From Bacillota bacterium (GTDB lineage: Bacteria > Bacillota > Clostridia > Oscillospirales > Ruminococcaceae): a DNA stretch of 64,000 bases. The stretch is taken from the NCBI GenBank assembly GCA_023457355.1, contig JAEWLW010000085.1, positions 9,408-73,407 on the forward strand, given 5' to 3'. Positions 42,867 to 50,101 of this stretch are shown here, piece after piece. Positions within the stretch are counted from its first letter, which is position 1; the number at the start of each line of letters is the position of its first letter. The translations under genes and the position numbers were made by a program. A model generated the notes under the pieces. The model was not told the DNA's origin. It saw only the letters and a list, made by a program, of their open reading frames with translations, and did not search any database.

Positions 42867-43766
42867 TTATTCTTCGGTAGCTCTGCGAACATGGCCCTTT
42901 GCGGAGGCGAGCCGCTTTTTCGCCGCTTCCGCGCCGCAGTTTAAAAGAGACATGACAATCGCGACTTTTACGTCTCCGCCCGCTTCGCAAAGCAGCCTTG
43001 CGGCCTCTGGGCGGTCTGTGTCCGCAGCCTCCGCCACAATCTTTTCAGCGCGCAGCCTGAGCTTTTCGTTGGTCTGCATGACGTCCACCATCAGGTTTTT
43101 ATAAACTTTGCCCACGCCGACCATGGTGGCTGTGGATATCATGTTCAGGATGAGCTTTTGCGCTGTTCCCGCTTTAAGCCTTGTGGAACCGGTCAGCACC
43201 TCGGGGCCCACCACCGCTTCTATCGCAATTTCTGCCGCCGCGCCTATATCCGAGGCGGCGTTGCAGGCTATGGCCGCAGTGTGGCAACCGGTCTTTTTGG
43301 CGTAGTCAAGCCCGCCTAAAACGTAGGGTGTTCTGCCGCTGGCGGCAATTCCCACCACCACATCGCGTTTGGTGAGCTTTATTTGCCTGAGGTCCTCGGC
43401 GCCCAGCTCAAAATCGTCCTCGGCGCCCTCGACCGCCTTGATGAAAGCCTTTTCGCCCCCGGCTATCAGACCCACGACCACATTCGGCGAGACCCCGAAC
43501 GTCGGCGGGCACTCCGCTGCATCGAGCACGCCGAGCCTGCCGCTGGTGCCAGCGCCCATATAGATGAGCCGCCCGCCGCGGTTTACCGCTTCAACCGCCC
43601 GTGCCACCGTCGCAGCGATCTGCGGCAGCACCGCCGCTACCGCCGCCGACACCTTGGCATCCTCGCAATTCATAGCGGTGACTATTTCAAGCGGCGTCAT
43701 TTTGTCGAGTTCCATCGTGTCAGGGTTTCGGTTTTCGGTTACCAGTCTGTAGAGATCAAGATTCAA
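42867..43766 (-). CDS. murQ: N-acetylmuramic acid 6-phosphate etherase MurQ
   Basis: 299 residues, full length. The SIS sugar-phosphate site is clear: RLIYMGAGTSGRLGVLDAAE, CPPTFGVSPNVVVGLIAGGE, VEGAEDD and GIAASGRTPYVLGGL, followed by GPEVLTGSTRLKAGTAQKL. It cleaves the lactyl ether of MurNAc-6-P to GlcNAc-6-P and D-lactate. The product is the substrate of NagA encoded at 48.5 kb. It lies 120 bp upstream of murP. Confidence 0.96.
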   Translation of the reverse strand: MNLDLYRLVTENRNPDTMELDKMTPLEIVTAMNCEDAKVSAAVAAVLPQIAATVARAVEAVNRGGRLIYMGAGTSGRLGVLDAAECPPTFGVSPNVVVGLIAGGEKAFIKAVEGAEDDFELGAEDLRQIKLTKRDVVVGIAASGRTPYVLGGLDYAKKTGCHTAAIACNAASDIGAAAEIAIEAVVGPEVLTGSTRLKAGTAQKLILNMISTATMVGVGKVYKNLMVDVMQTNEKLRLRAEKIVAEAADTDRPEAARLLCEAGGDVKVAIVMSLLNCGAEAAKKRLASAKGHVRRATEE

Positions 43767-43914
43767 ACAACATGCCCCCTTTAGCCTTTATGTCCATCAC
43801 GTTGCCGCACCGCGATTGCTGTAGCCCCCATGCGGTAAAGCATATTCGCACAATTGGAGTTGTCCGCATGGCTTTTGCAAAACGCCGGCGCGTGCCGCGC
43901 TGTTTTCCTGATTT

Positions 43915-45531
43915 TTATCTTGCCGCCTGTATTGCCCGCCTGACACTCAAAACCGATTTGGGCGCAACCGAGAGTTCGTCTATGCCCATATCGAGGAACC
44001 GTTGCGTAAGCGTTTCGTCGGCGGCAAGCTCTCCGCATATCCCCACCCATATCCCCGCTTGACGGGCGTTCTGGGCCGTCAGCGCGATCAGGCGCATAAC
44101 CGCCTCGTGGTGCGGGTCGCAATAGGCCTCAAGCCGCATGTTCTGCCGGTCGGCCGCGAGGGTATACTGCGTCAGGTCGTTGGTGCCTATGCTGAAAAAG
44201 TCCACCATGGGCGCCAGCAGATCGCTTATCAGCGCCGCCGCAGGGGTCTCTATCATAATCCCCTCCGAAACATTTTCACTGAAAGCGCGCTTTTCGGCGG
44301 CAAGCTGCGCTCTGACCTCCGCCGTTATCTTTTCTATTTCGGCGATCTCCCAAACAGCGGTTATCATTGGATACATGATCGCCAGGTCGCCAAACACACT
44401 CGCCCTGTAAAGCGCGCGCAGCTGCGTTTTGAATATATCCCGTCTGTCGAGGCAGATGCGTATCGCGCGGTAACCCATCGCAGGGTTTTCCTCCTGCTCA
44501 AGCTTCAGATAATCGGCTTGCTTGTCGGCGCCTATATCCACCGTGCGCACGATCACCCGTTTGCCCTTCATCGTCTCCAGCGCCTTGCGGTAGATCTCAA
44601 ATTGCTCGTCTTCGGACGGAAAATCATTTCTGCCGATATACAGAAATTCGCTTCGAAAAAGCCCGATGCCCCCGGCGTCGTTTTCAAGCGCCAGCCGGAC
44701 GTCCTCAACGCTGCCCGCATTGGCAAAAAGTGCTATTTTTCGCCCGCTCTGCGTTCTGTTTTCGCTGCCCTTCAAAAGCATCATCCGGCGTTCGCTTTCG
44801 CGCTGCGCCTCTATTTGCGCGGTATATTGTTCAATAATGGCTTGGGTAGGCTCTGTTATCAGCGCGGCATTGTCGCCGTCTAGTATCGCAAGCCTGCCGG
44901 ACATATTGCAAACTTTCGAAAAATCAATCCCGGTCACCGCCGGTATGCCCATCGTGCGGGCCAGTATCGCGGTGTGGGAATTCGTCGAGCTGCGCTCTGT
45001 GACGATCCCCAAGAGCATATCGGGGTCGATCAGCAGCGCCTCCGAGGGCTTTAGGTCCTGCGCTGCAAGTATAACAGGGCCGTCGGTCCTGCCGCCTTTA
45101 TCCCTGCCCTGCAAAATATCGACCACCTGCGCGGCAATATCCTTGATGTCGGCGGCTCGGGCGCTGAAATAATCATCGTTCATCAGCCTGAAGGCCTGGG
45201 CCATGTTCTCGCCGGTCTGCCAAACGGCAAATTCCGCATCCGCATTCTGCGATTTTATAATGTTGAGCACCGAATCGCAAAAATCATCGTCCTCAAGCAT
45301 CATGGCGTGTATTTCGAATATCCCGGCTTCCTCTTCCCCGGCCTGCCGCCGGGCTTTTTGCTGCAATTCGCCCAGCTTTTCTATCGCCCTGTCTCTGGCG
45401 CTGTAAAACCGCGTTATCTCGGCCTTTGTATCGGATATCGTCCGCTTTTGGATTGCTTCTTCGGCTTTCAGAACCGCCAAGGTCCCTATCGCCGCTTTTT
45501 TAAAAATGCTTTTCCCTTTAAAAACTTCCAT
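43915..45531 (-). CDS. ptsI: PTS enzyme I (phosphoenolpyruvate-protein phosphotransferase)
   Basis: 538 residues, slightly shorter than usual (about 570). The phosphohistidine is His186 in TNSHTAILARTMGIPAV; the normal GG(R/K)TSH context is here SSTNSH. The PEP-binding barrel has GLFRSEFLYIGR, GYRAIRICL, MYPMI, GIMIETPAA, FSIGTNDLTQYTLAADR and a catalytic Cys in GICGELAAD. It passes phosphate from PEP to HPr. It lies in an amino-sugar operon immediately after a HPr gene, so it may be a dedicated second copy. Confidence 0.93.
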   Translation of the reverse strand: MEVFKGKSIFKKAAIGTLAVLKAEEAIQKRTISDTKAEITRFYSARDRAIEKLGELQQKARRQAGEEEAGIFEIHAMMLEDDDFCDSVLNIIKSQNADAEFAVWQTGENMAQAFRLMNDDYFSARAADIKDIAAQVVDILQGRDKGGRTDGPVILAAQDLKPSEALLIDPDMLLGIVTERSSTNSHTAILARTMGIPAVTGIDFSKVCNMSGRLAILDGDNAALITEPTQAIIEQYTAQIEAQRESERRMMLLKGSENRTQSGRKIALFANAGSVEDVRLALENDAGGIGLFRSEFLYIGRNDFPSEDEQFEIYRKALETMKGKRVIVRTVDIGADKQADYLKLEQEENPAMGYRAIRICLDRRDIFKTQLRALYRASVFGDLAIMYPMITAVWEIAEIEKITAEVRAQLAAEKRAFSENVSEGIMIETPAAALISDLLAPMVDFFSIGTNDLTQYTLAADRQNMRLEAYCDPHHEAVMRLIALTAQNARQAGIWVGICGELAADETLTQRFLDMGIDELSVAPKSVLSVRRAIQAAR

Positions 45532-45532
45532 A

Positions 45533-45790
45533 TCACAGGTTCTCTTTCATCAGCTTTTCGATCGCTTTTATCGCGGCATCTTCATCCGCGCCCTTGGCGG
45601 TTACCGTCACCCTGCTGCCATGCTTTACGCCCATGCCGATAACGGCTATCAGCTTTTTCAGGCTTGCGCTTTTGTCACCCGCGGCAAGCGTGCAGTCCGA
45701 TTCAAACCGTTTTGCCTCTTTAACGAGCAGCCCCGCCGGTCTGGCGTGTATGCCTATACTGTCTTTAATAACATAATCGAAGCTCTTCAT
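45533..45790 (-). CDS. ptsH: HPr-like phosphocarrier with Lys in place of Ser46
   Basis: 85 residues, start ATG 45790 with AGGAAGG (an in-frame GTG lies 6 bp earlier). His15 is in the standard GIHARPAG motif. Aligning the regulatory loop, B. subtilis VNLKSIMGVMSLG corresponds to ASLKKLIAVIGMG here, so the HPr-kinase target Ser46 is Lys46. It can relay phosphate from enzyme I to EIIA but should be blind to HPr kinase and CcpA signalling. The stop is 1 bp from the ptsI start. Confidence 0.92.
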   Translation of the reverse strand: MKSFDYVIKDSIGIHARPAGLLVKEAKRFESDCTLAAGDKSASLKKLIAVIGMGVKHGSRVTVTAKGADEDAAIKAIEKLMKENL

Positions 45791-45805
45791 AAGCACCTTC
45801 CTATC

Positions 45806-46078
45806 CTATTTTTTCTCAAGATATTCCCGCAGTTTCTTCTCTATTCTGTCCGCGGCAGCACCGTACATGATGTGCACATCGGCGCCTCTTTGCAGCACGC
45901 CATAGCTGCCCGTGTGGCCTATTGCATCGGTATTCACCGCTGACGGGTCCTTCACCACAACCCGAAGCCGGGTAAAGCAGTTCTCCGTTTCCACGATGTT
46001 CGCTTTTCCCCCGAGGCCCTGCACGATCACCGGTATCATATCGTCAATCTTACTGTTTTCGAGCTCATTGCTGCGCAT
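45806..46078 (-). CDS. Free-standing PTS EIIB domain (glucose superfamily)
   Basis: 90 residues forming a complete EIIB: phospho-Cys34 in VETENCFTRLRVVVKD, preceded by GLGGKANI and followed by GVLQRGADVHIMYGAAADRI. It has no EIIC partner adjacent; MurP already carries its own EIIB. It could serve another EIIC or act as a phosphorylation sensor for the LicT-type regulator encoded just upstream. It lies 15 bp before the HPr gene and behind a RAT/terminator. Confidence 0.88.
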   Translation of the reverse strand: MRSNELENSKIDDMIPVIVQGLGGKANIVETENCFTRLRVVVKDPSAVNTDAIGHTGSYGVLQRGADVHIMYGAAADRIEKKLREYLEKK

Positions 46079-46103
46079 CCTCTATCCCCCGTTCTTAAAA
46101 GAA

Positions 46104-46147
46104 AATATCCATAGACGCGAAAAGAACATTTCGCGTCTATGGATATT
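46104..46147 (-). terminator. Attenuator hairpin before the EIIB gene
   Basis: A 19-bp perfect stem (46104-46122 with 46129-46147, loop of 6). On the minus strand it is followed by ttttctttt. Its upstream arm overlaps the RAT at 46141-46170, so RAT folding and this terminator exclude each other. Confidence 0.85.
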
Positions 46148-46170
46148 GCCTGCACAACCAGTAACACTCC
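46141..46170 (-). promoter_or_regulatory. RAT antiterminator site 2 (BglG/LicT type)
   Basis: The minus-strand sequence has GGAGTGTTACTGG, a short spacer, then GCAGGCAATATCC, close to the BglG/SacY-family ribonucleic antiterminator (GGATTGTTACTG...CAGGCA..ACC). It lies between licT and the EIIB-HPr-EI genes, giving them a second control point. Confidence 0.85.
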
Positions 46171-46175
46171 ATCAA

Positions 46176-47009
46176 TCAAAGTATTCTGTTTATGTATATG
46201 AGCAAATAGGCGATCTCTGCATTGTTTAGAGAATAATCGTATTCATTTTGTATATAAGCCGTTACTTCGTCAATACAGCGGCGGTTATCGGGGTTCTTTT
46301 TCATCAGCAGTTCCAGCATGTCGTCAAAATCTTCTTCAGGAAGCTGTTCGTGCCGAAATATCTCACTGGCTAAAAACTTCAAATGTGTGGTCAGTCTTAT
46401 ATAATTTCCGTCGCTGCTTTTTGGCGTAATTCCGTAAACGTCCTTGATGATGTCTACGATATCCCGCACGAACTTCAGCGTTTGAACAATCTCCTTCTTA
46501 TTGCTTTCAACAGAGGCGTCGGCGATGTGCATCGCGATATAGCAGGCCTCGTCTTCATAAAGCGCGATGCCGGTCTGCGCCTTTATCAGCTGTACGCCCC
46601 AAAGCCCCACCTTGTATGCCGCAGGGTAGAGCAGCTTGACCTCGTCCGCCAGCAGATTGGGGAGATTGATGCCCTTTTGATGCCGCTCTATTGCAAAGCT
46701 TATGTGGTCGCTAAGCGTCACCAGCGCCTGAGGGCTTAAACGAATATCAAGCGCCTTCTGGGCACGCTCAACAATCCTCTCCGATATTTCAAGGCTTTCG
46801 CGCGTGGAGCTTTCAAGCAGCTTGAGGAATTTCGTCTGAAGCTCACTTTGGACATAATACTTTTTCTCAATTTTTTCCTCAGGAACGATATCTCCAGGCC
46901 TGCGGCCAAAGCCTATACCCGAACCGATCAGCACACACTCGGTGCCTTTATCGGAAATAGCTGCAACGGCATTATTATTATATACTTTGACGATCTTGTT
47001 CATTCCCAA
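46176..47009 (-). CDS. licT: BglG/LicT-family transcriptional antiterminator
   Basis: 277 residues: an N-terminal CAT RNA-binding domain (1-55; KIVKVYNNNAVAAISDKGTE, LIGSGIGFGRRPGD) and two PRD domains with conserved histidines (SDHISFAIERH in PRD1, RLTTHLKFLASEIF in PRD2). Unphosphorylated or HPr-phosphorylated forms bind RAT RNA and prevent termination. Two RAT sites (46141-46170 and about 47531-47560) flank this gene in its own operon, so both the EIIA/licT start and the EIIB-HPr-EI part are predicted targets. Confidence 0.93.
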   Translation of the reverse strand: MGMNKIVKVYNNNAVAAISDKGTECVLIGSGIGFGRRPGDIVPEEKIEKKYYVQSELQTKFLKLLESSTRESLEISERIVERAQKALDIRLSPQALVTLSDHISFAIERHQKGINLPNLLADEVKLLYPAAYKVGLWGVQLIKAQTGIALYEDEACYIAMHIADASVESNKKEIVQTLKFVRDIVDIIKDVYGITPKSSDGNYIRLTTHLKFLASEIFRHEQLPEEDFDDMLELLMKKNPDNRRCIDEVTAYIQNEYDYSLNNAEIAYLLIYINRIL

Positions 47010-47015
47010 ATTCCT

Positions 47016-47489
47016 CTAAATCCGTTTACTGCGGTAGCGCAGAACCTGCTCGCCCTCAGCCATAAGTTCCTTTTCCAATTCAAATTCATCCCAGTTGGAA
47101 AACGCAACGATAACAACATTGTCAAACCCTTCGTCCGCCACCAACCTGCGGTCAAACGCTATGACAGGCGTGCCGCGCTTAACCTTCTTCCCGTGGCTGA
47201 CCAACAGCTTAAAGCCCCGTCCGTTCAGCTTCACTGTGTCCACGCCCACATGCACCAGCAGCTCCTCGCCCCGGCTGCCTATCATGCAAAAAGCATGAAG
47301 CATGCCGTCCGTGAGTTCAACAATGCCGTCGATAGGCGCGCACACGGTATCTTCCTCAGGAATTACCGCGAAGCCCTCCCCCATCATCTTTTGTGCGAAC
47401 CCCGGGTCATTCACCTGTTCTATCGGTATGATGCGCCCCGTGACCGGAGCCGAAATATAGCTGTTTTTGTCTTTTTTGGGTAAGAGCAT
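47016..47489 (-). CDS. PTS EIIA, glucose type
   Basis: 157 residues with the Crr fold: SAPVTGRIIPIEQVNDPGFA, AVIPEEDTVCAPIDG, HAFCMIGSRG (His65) and the phosphorylated His80 in LLVHVGVDTV. It donates phosphate to EIIB domains of MurP-like permeases that lack EIIA. ATG 47489 has GGAGGT; the longer open frame upstream crosses the leader terminator and is not used. First gene of the operon. Confidence 0.93.
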   Translation of the reverse strand: MLLPKKDKNSYISAPVTGRIIPIEQVNDPGFAQKMMGEGFAVIPEEDTVCAPIDGIVELTDGMLHAFCMIGSRGEELLVHVGVDTVKLNGRGFKLLVSHGKKVKRGTPVIAFDRRLVADEGFDNVVIVAFSNWDEFELEKELMAEGEQVLRYRSKRI

Positions 47490-47503
47490 GATAACCTCCA
47501 AAT

Positions 47504-47538
47504 AAAAAAAGCACAAGTTCATTATCTTGAACTCATGC
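47504..47538 (-). terminator. Attenuator hairpin before the EIIA gene
   Basis: On the minus strand gcatgagttca pairs with tgaacttgtgc (47511-47538), followed by seven Ts (47504-47510). Its upstream arm overlaps the RAT at 47531-47560. Confidence 0.85.
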
Positions 47539-47560
47539 CTGATTTAACAGTCACACGTGT
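47531..47560 (-). promoter_or_regulatory. RAT antiterminator site 1 (BglG/LicT type)
   Basis: The minus strand reads GTGTGACTGTTAAATCAGGC followed by ATGAG, matching the conserved TGT.ACTG and CAGGCA parts of BglG-family RAT elements. It sits directly between the promoter (47585-47613) and the leader terminator. Confidence 0.82.
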
Positions 47561-47584
47561 AATATCTACTGAAATATTATTTAT

Positions 47585-47613
47585 AATATAACTTTCTGCG
47601 TCCTATATGTCAA
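47585..47613 (-). promoter_or_regulatory. Promoter of the EIIA-licT-PTS operon
   Basis: Minus-strand TTGACA (47613-47608), 17-bp spacer, TATATT (47590-47585). It drives a leader that contains RAT 1 and its terminator. Confidence 0.8.
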
Positions 47614-47665
47614 GTAGTTTTAGAGAATTTGACAACAGCTTTGAAAGTATACAAAGAGATTTTTC

Positions 47666-47694
47666 TTGAAACGGATGCGATCTCATGCTATTAT
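47666..47694 (+). promoter_or_regulatory. Promoter of nagBA
   Basis: TTGAAA (47666-47671), 17-bp spacer, TATTAT (47689-47694), on the plus strand, divergent from the PTS promoter about 50 bp away. Confidence 0.65.
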
Positions 47695-47726
47695 AATGGT
47701 GGAGTTGTCGATAAAGCTGCATATTC

Positions 47727-47767
47727 GCACCGCACATTTGGTAGAATTATGACCTGCGGTGCTTTTT
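47727..47767 (+). terminator. Leader terminator upstream of nagB
   Basis: gcaccgca (47727-47734) and tgcggtgc (47755-47762) with TTTTT at 47763-47767, only 35 bp before the nagB start and downstream of its promoter. No RAT motif was found before it, so the antitermination signal, if any, is different. Confidence 0.7.
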
Positions 47768-47801
47768 GTGTTGCCCAAAGGTCTTTGATAGGAGGATCAT
47801 G

Positions 47802-48527
47802 ATGCAGATATATAAAGCCAAAGACTACTCAGACATGTCCCGCAAAGCCGCCAATATTATCTCCGCTCAGGTGATCATGAATCCGAGGTGTGTGCTTGGC
47901 CTTGCAACCGGCAGCACGCCAGTCGGCATATACAAACAGCTTATCAACTGGTATAACAAGGGCGATCTCGACTTTTCGGCTGTGACCACAATAAACCTCG
48001 ATGAATATTGTGCGCTCCCGCGTGAGAGCGAACAGAGCTACTGGCGCTTCATGCATGAAAACTTTTTTGACTACGTAAACCTCGACCCCGCAAAAGTGCA
48101 TCTGCCTGACGGCACCAATATGGATATTGAGGCCGAATGCGCAAGGTATGATGCGCTTATCCACAACGCCGGCGGCATAGATCTGCAACTGCTGGGAATA
48201 GGTATTGACGGTCATATCGGCTTTAACGAGCCGGGCGCGAAGTTTGAACTGGGTACGCACTGTGTCGACCTCAACGAAAGCACGATAGAAGTCAATCAGC
48301 GCTTTTTTGATAAAAAAGAGGATGTTCCGCGTCAGGCTTACACCGTTGGAATAAAAACGATTATGCAGGCACGCAAGGTGCTCATGGCGGTGAGCGGTAA
48401 AAACAAGGCCGAAATCGTCAAAAGGTCCTTTTTCGGCGCTGTAACGCCTGAGGTTCCTGCATCAATCCTGCAAATGCACCCGGATTTTACCCTTGTCGGA
48501 GATGAAGAAGCCCTATCCCTTCTATAA
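47802..48527 (+). CDS. nagB: Glucosamine-6-phosphate deaminase
   Basis: 241 residues, the normal length. Motifs: LGLATGSTPVGIYKQLI (phosphate loop), INLDEYCAL with the catalytic Asp, and GIGIDGHIGFNEPG with the ring-opening His. It converts glucosamine-6-P to fructose-6-P and ammonia, the last step of amino-sugar use. I start at ATG 47802 with AGGAGG 6 bp before; the frame stays open upstream through the leader terminator. nagA follows 13 bp later. Confidence 0.96.
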   Translation: MQIYKAKDYSDMSRKAANIISAQVIMNPRCVLGLATGSTPVGIYKQLINWYNKGDLDFSAVTTINLDEYCALPRESEQSYWRFMHENFFDYVNLDPAKVHLPDGTNMDIEAECARYDALIHNAGGIDLQLLGIGIDGHIGFNEPGAKFELGTHCVDLNESTIEVNQRFFDKKEDVPRQAYTVGIKTIMQARKVLMAVSGKNKAEIVKRSFFGAVTPEVPASILQMHPDFTLVGDEEALSLL

Positions 48528-48540
48528 AGGCGGTGTAAAC

Positions 48541-49665
48541 ATGATCATCAAAAATGCGTCGGTGTATACGCCGGAGCATCAATTTAGCCTGCAAGATATC
48601 GTTATCCGTGGCGAGCGCATCGTTGAAAACACATCAGTGTTACCAGATGAGGAAATATTAGACGCAACCGGTCTGCTTGCACTGCCCGGTTTGGTCGACA
48701 TCCATTTACATGGGGCGGTTGGGCGCGACTTCTGCGACGCAAGCGAAACCGCCATAGCTGAAATTGCAGGTTTCCAAGCCAAAAACGGCGTTCTTGCCAT
48801 CTGCCCGGCGACCATGACCTACGATGAGGATACGCTTTGCCGAGTAATGGAGACAGCCGCTGCCCATAAAAACGGCTCTGGCAGCGATCTGGTCGGCATA
48901 AACATGGAGGGGCCCTTTATAAGCGCAAGAAAGATCGGCGCGCAAAATCCAAAGTATCTGCACGCGCCTGATATAGAAATGTTCTTCCGCCTGCAAAAGC
49001 GTGCAGACGGCCTGATAAAGCTTGTGGATATCGCACCGGAAGAAGCAGGCGCAATGGAATTTATAAAAACAGTTTCCAAAAGTGTTCGCGTATCACTGGC
49101 ACACACCTGTGCGGACTATGAAACCGCTAAGGCTGCATTTAAAAGCGGCGCCAGCCATATGACCCATCTCTATAACGCCATGCCGCCTATTGGCCATCGT
49201 GCCCCCGGCCCGATTGTTGCCGCACTTGAAGAAAACGTGCAGGTGGAGCTGATTGCCGACGGCATTCATGTTCATCCAGCTATGGTGCGCTTTGCTTTCT
49301 GCGCATTCGGCGCTGACCGCGTTGTGCTCATTTCGGACAGCATGATGGCCTGCGGGCTGCCAGACGGACAGTACGCCCTTGGGGGGCAGGCTGTGACGGT
49401 TAAAGACTTTCGCTGCACGCTCACCGACTCGCCCGGCACGATTGCCGGAAGCGCAACCTGCCTTTTTGATTGCATGCGCCACGCCGTAGCCAATATGGGC
49501 ATCCCGCTCGAAACAGCCGTTCGCGCCGCTGCCGAAAACCCGGCAAAGTGCATCGGGGTAGAAAACGACTACGGATCTCTCTCAGCCGGCAAATTCGGCA
49601 ATGTCGTTTTAACCGACAGGAATCTCAATATCCGCTATGTCGTCCAAAAGGGGAGAATAATATAA
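48541..49665 (+). CDS. nagA: N-acetylglucosamine-6-phosphate deacetylase
   Basis: 374 residues of the amidohydrolase superfamily. GLVDIHLHGAVGRDF holds the HxH metal motif, NMEGPFIS the metal Glu, VSLAHTCADYETA and ASHMTHLYNAM further His ligands, and VLISDSMMACGLPDG the catalytic Asp. It removes acetate from GlcNAc-6-P, the product of MurQ. The start at 48541 has AAAGGCGG. It ends the nagBA unit. Confidence 0.95.
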   Translation: MIIKNASVYTPEHQFSLQDIVIRGERIVENTSVLPDEEILDATGLLALPGLVDIHLHGAVGRDFCDASETAIAEIAGFQAKNGVLAICPATMTYDEDTLCRVMETAAAHKNGSGSDLVGINMEGPFISARKIGAQNPKYLHAPDIEMFFRLQKRADGLIKLVDIAPEEAGAMEFIKTVSKSVRVSLAHTCADYETAKAAFKSGASHMTHLYNAMPPIGHRAPGPIVAALEENVQVELIADGIHVHPAMVRFAFCAFGADRVVLISDSMMACGLPDGQYALGGQAVTVKDFRCTLTDSPGTIAGSATCLFDCMRHAVANMGIPLETAVRAAAENPAKCIGVENDYGSLSAGKFGNVVLTDRNLNIRYVVQKGRII

Positions 49666-49764
49666 AACTGGTGCTTTAATGCCTGTCAAGGCCGTAGGTA
49701 AATAAAGTCATATAAAGGCGGTAAGCAGTAGTACCTTCAACACGGCGGCAGTACCACTCATAAC
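49666..49764. other. Short spacer after nagA running into IS debris
   Basis: No gene or terminator recognised; together with the following IS256 remnant it makes a 490-bp gene-free interval. Confidence 0.4.
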
Positions 49765-49995
49765 GACCGCCTCAATTGCAGCGTGACGTCGCTGGAGAGG
49801 TTACCGCGACTGTAGTGTAGTAACCTTTGTGGTAACCGCTCCTTCTCCCCTGGCGCTCATAATGTACGCTTGCGTCAGTTACTCCGTTTCCGCCTTAAGA
49901 GGACTATTAAGAGTTTCTTCCACGCTGCCTCCAACCAATTCCTTCAGTTGCCCCTTGATTACTTCCTCGTTTAACTGTACAAGCTTTTCGGACAT
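49765..49995 (-). pseudogene. IS256-family transposase, N-terminal remnant
   Basis: From ATG 49995 the minus strand encodes MSEKLVQLNEEVIKGQLKEL, VGGSVEETLNSPLKAETE and a stop; the IS256-type text then continues with indels (LTQA, YERQGRRSGY). The upstream 100 bp (49996-50095) match the region before the partial IS256 gene at 63984 base for base with few differences, including the ribosome site. The catalytic domain is absent. Confidence 0.85.
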
Positions 49996-50101
49996 GGTTT
50001 GCTTCTCCTTTCAGAATGGTGTGTCGCAACTTTATTCTAACAGGGATATGCAAACCTTGTCTTTTTTGGCTTTTTGAATTTGCGCATTTTATTGTACCCT
50101 A

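Noticed and set aside
44002..44883. 293-codon plus-strand frame opposite ptsI
   Set aside because: Entirely inside a well-supported enzyme I gene, without start signals or recognisable motifs.
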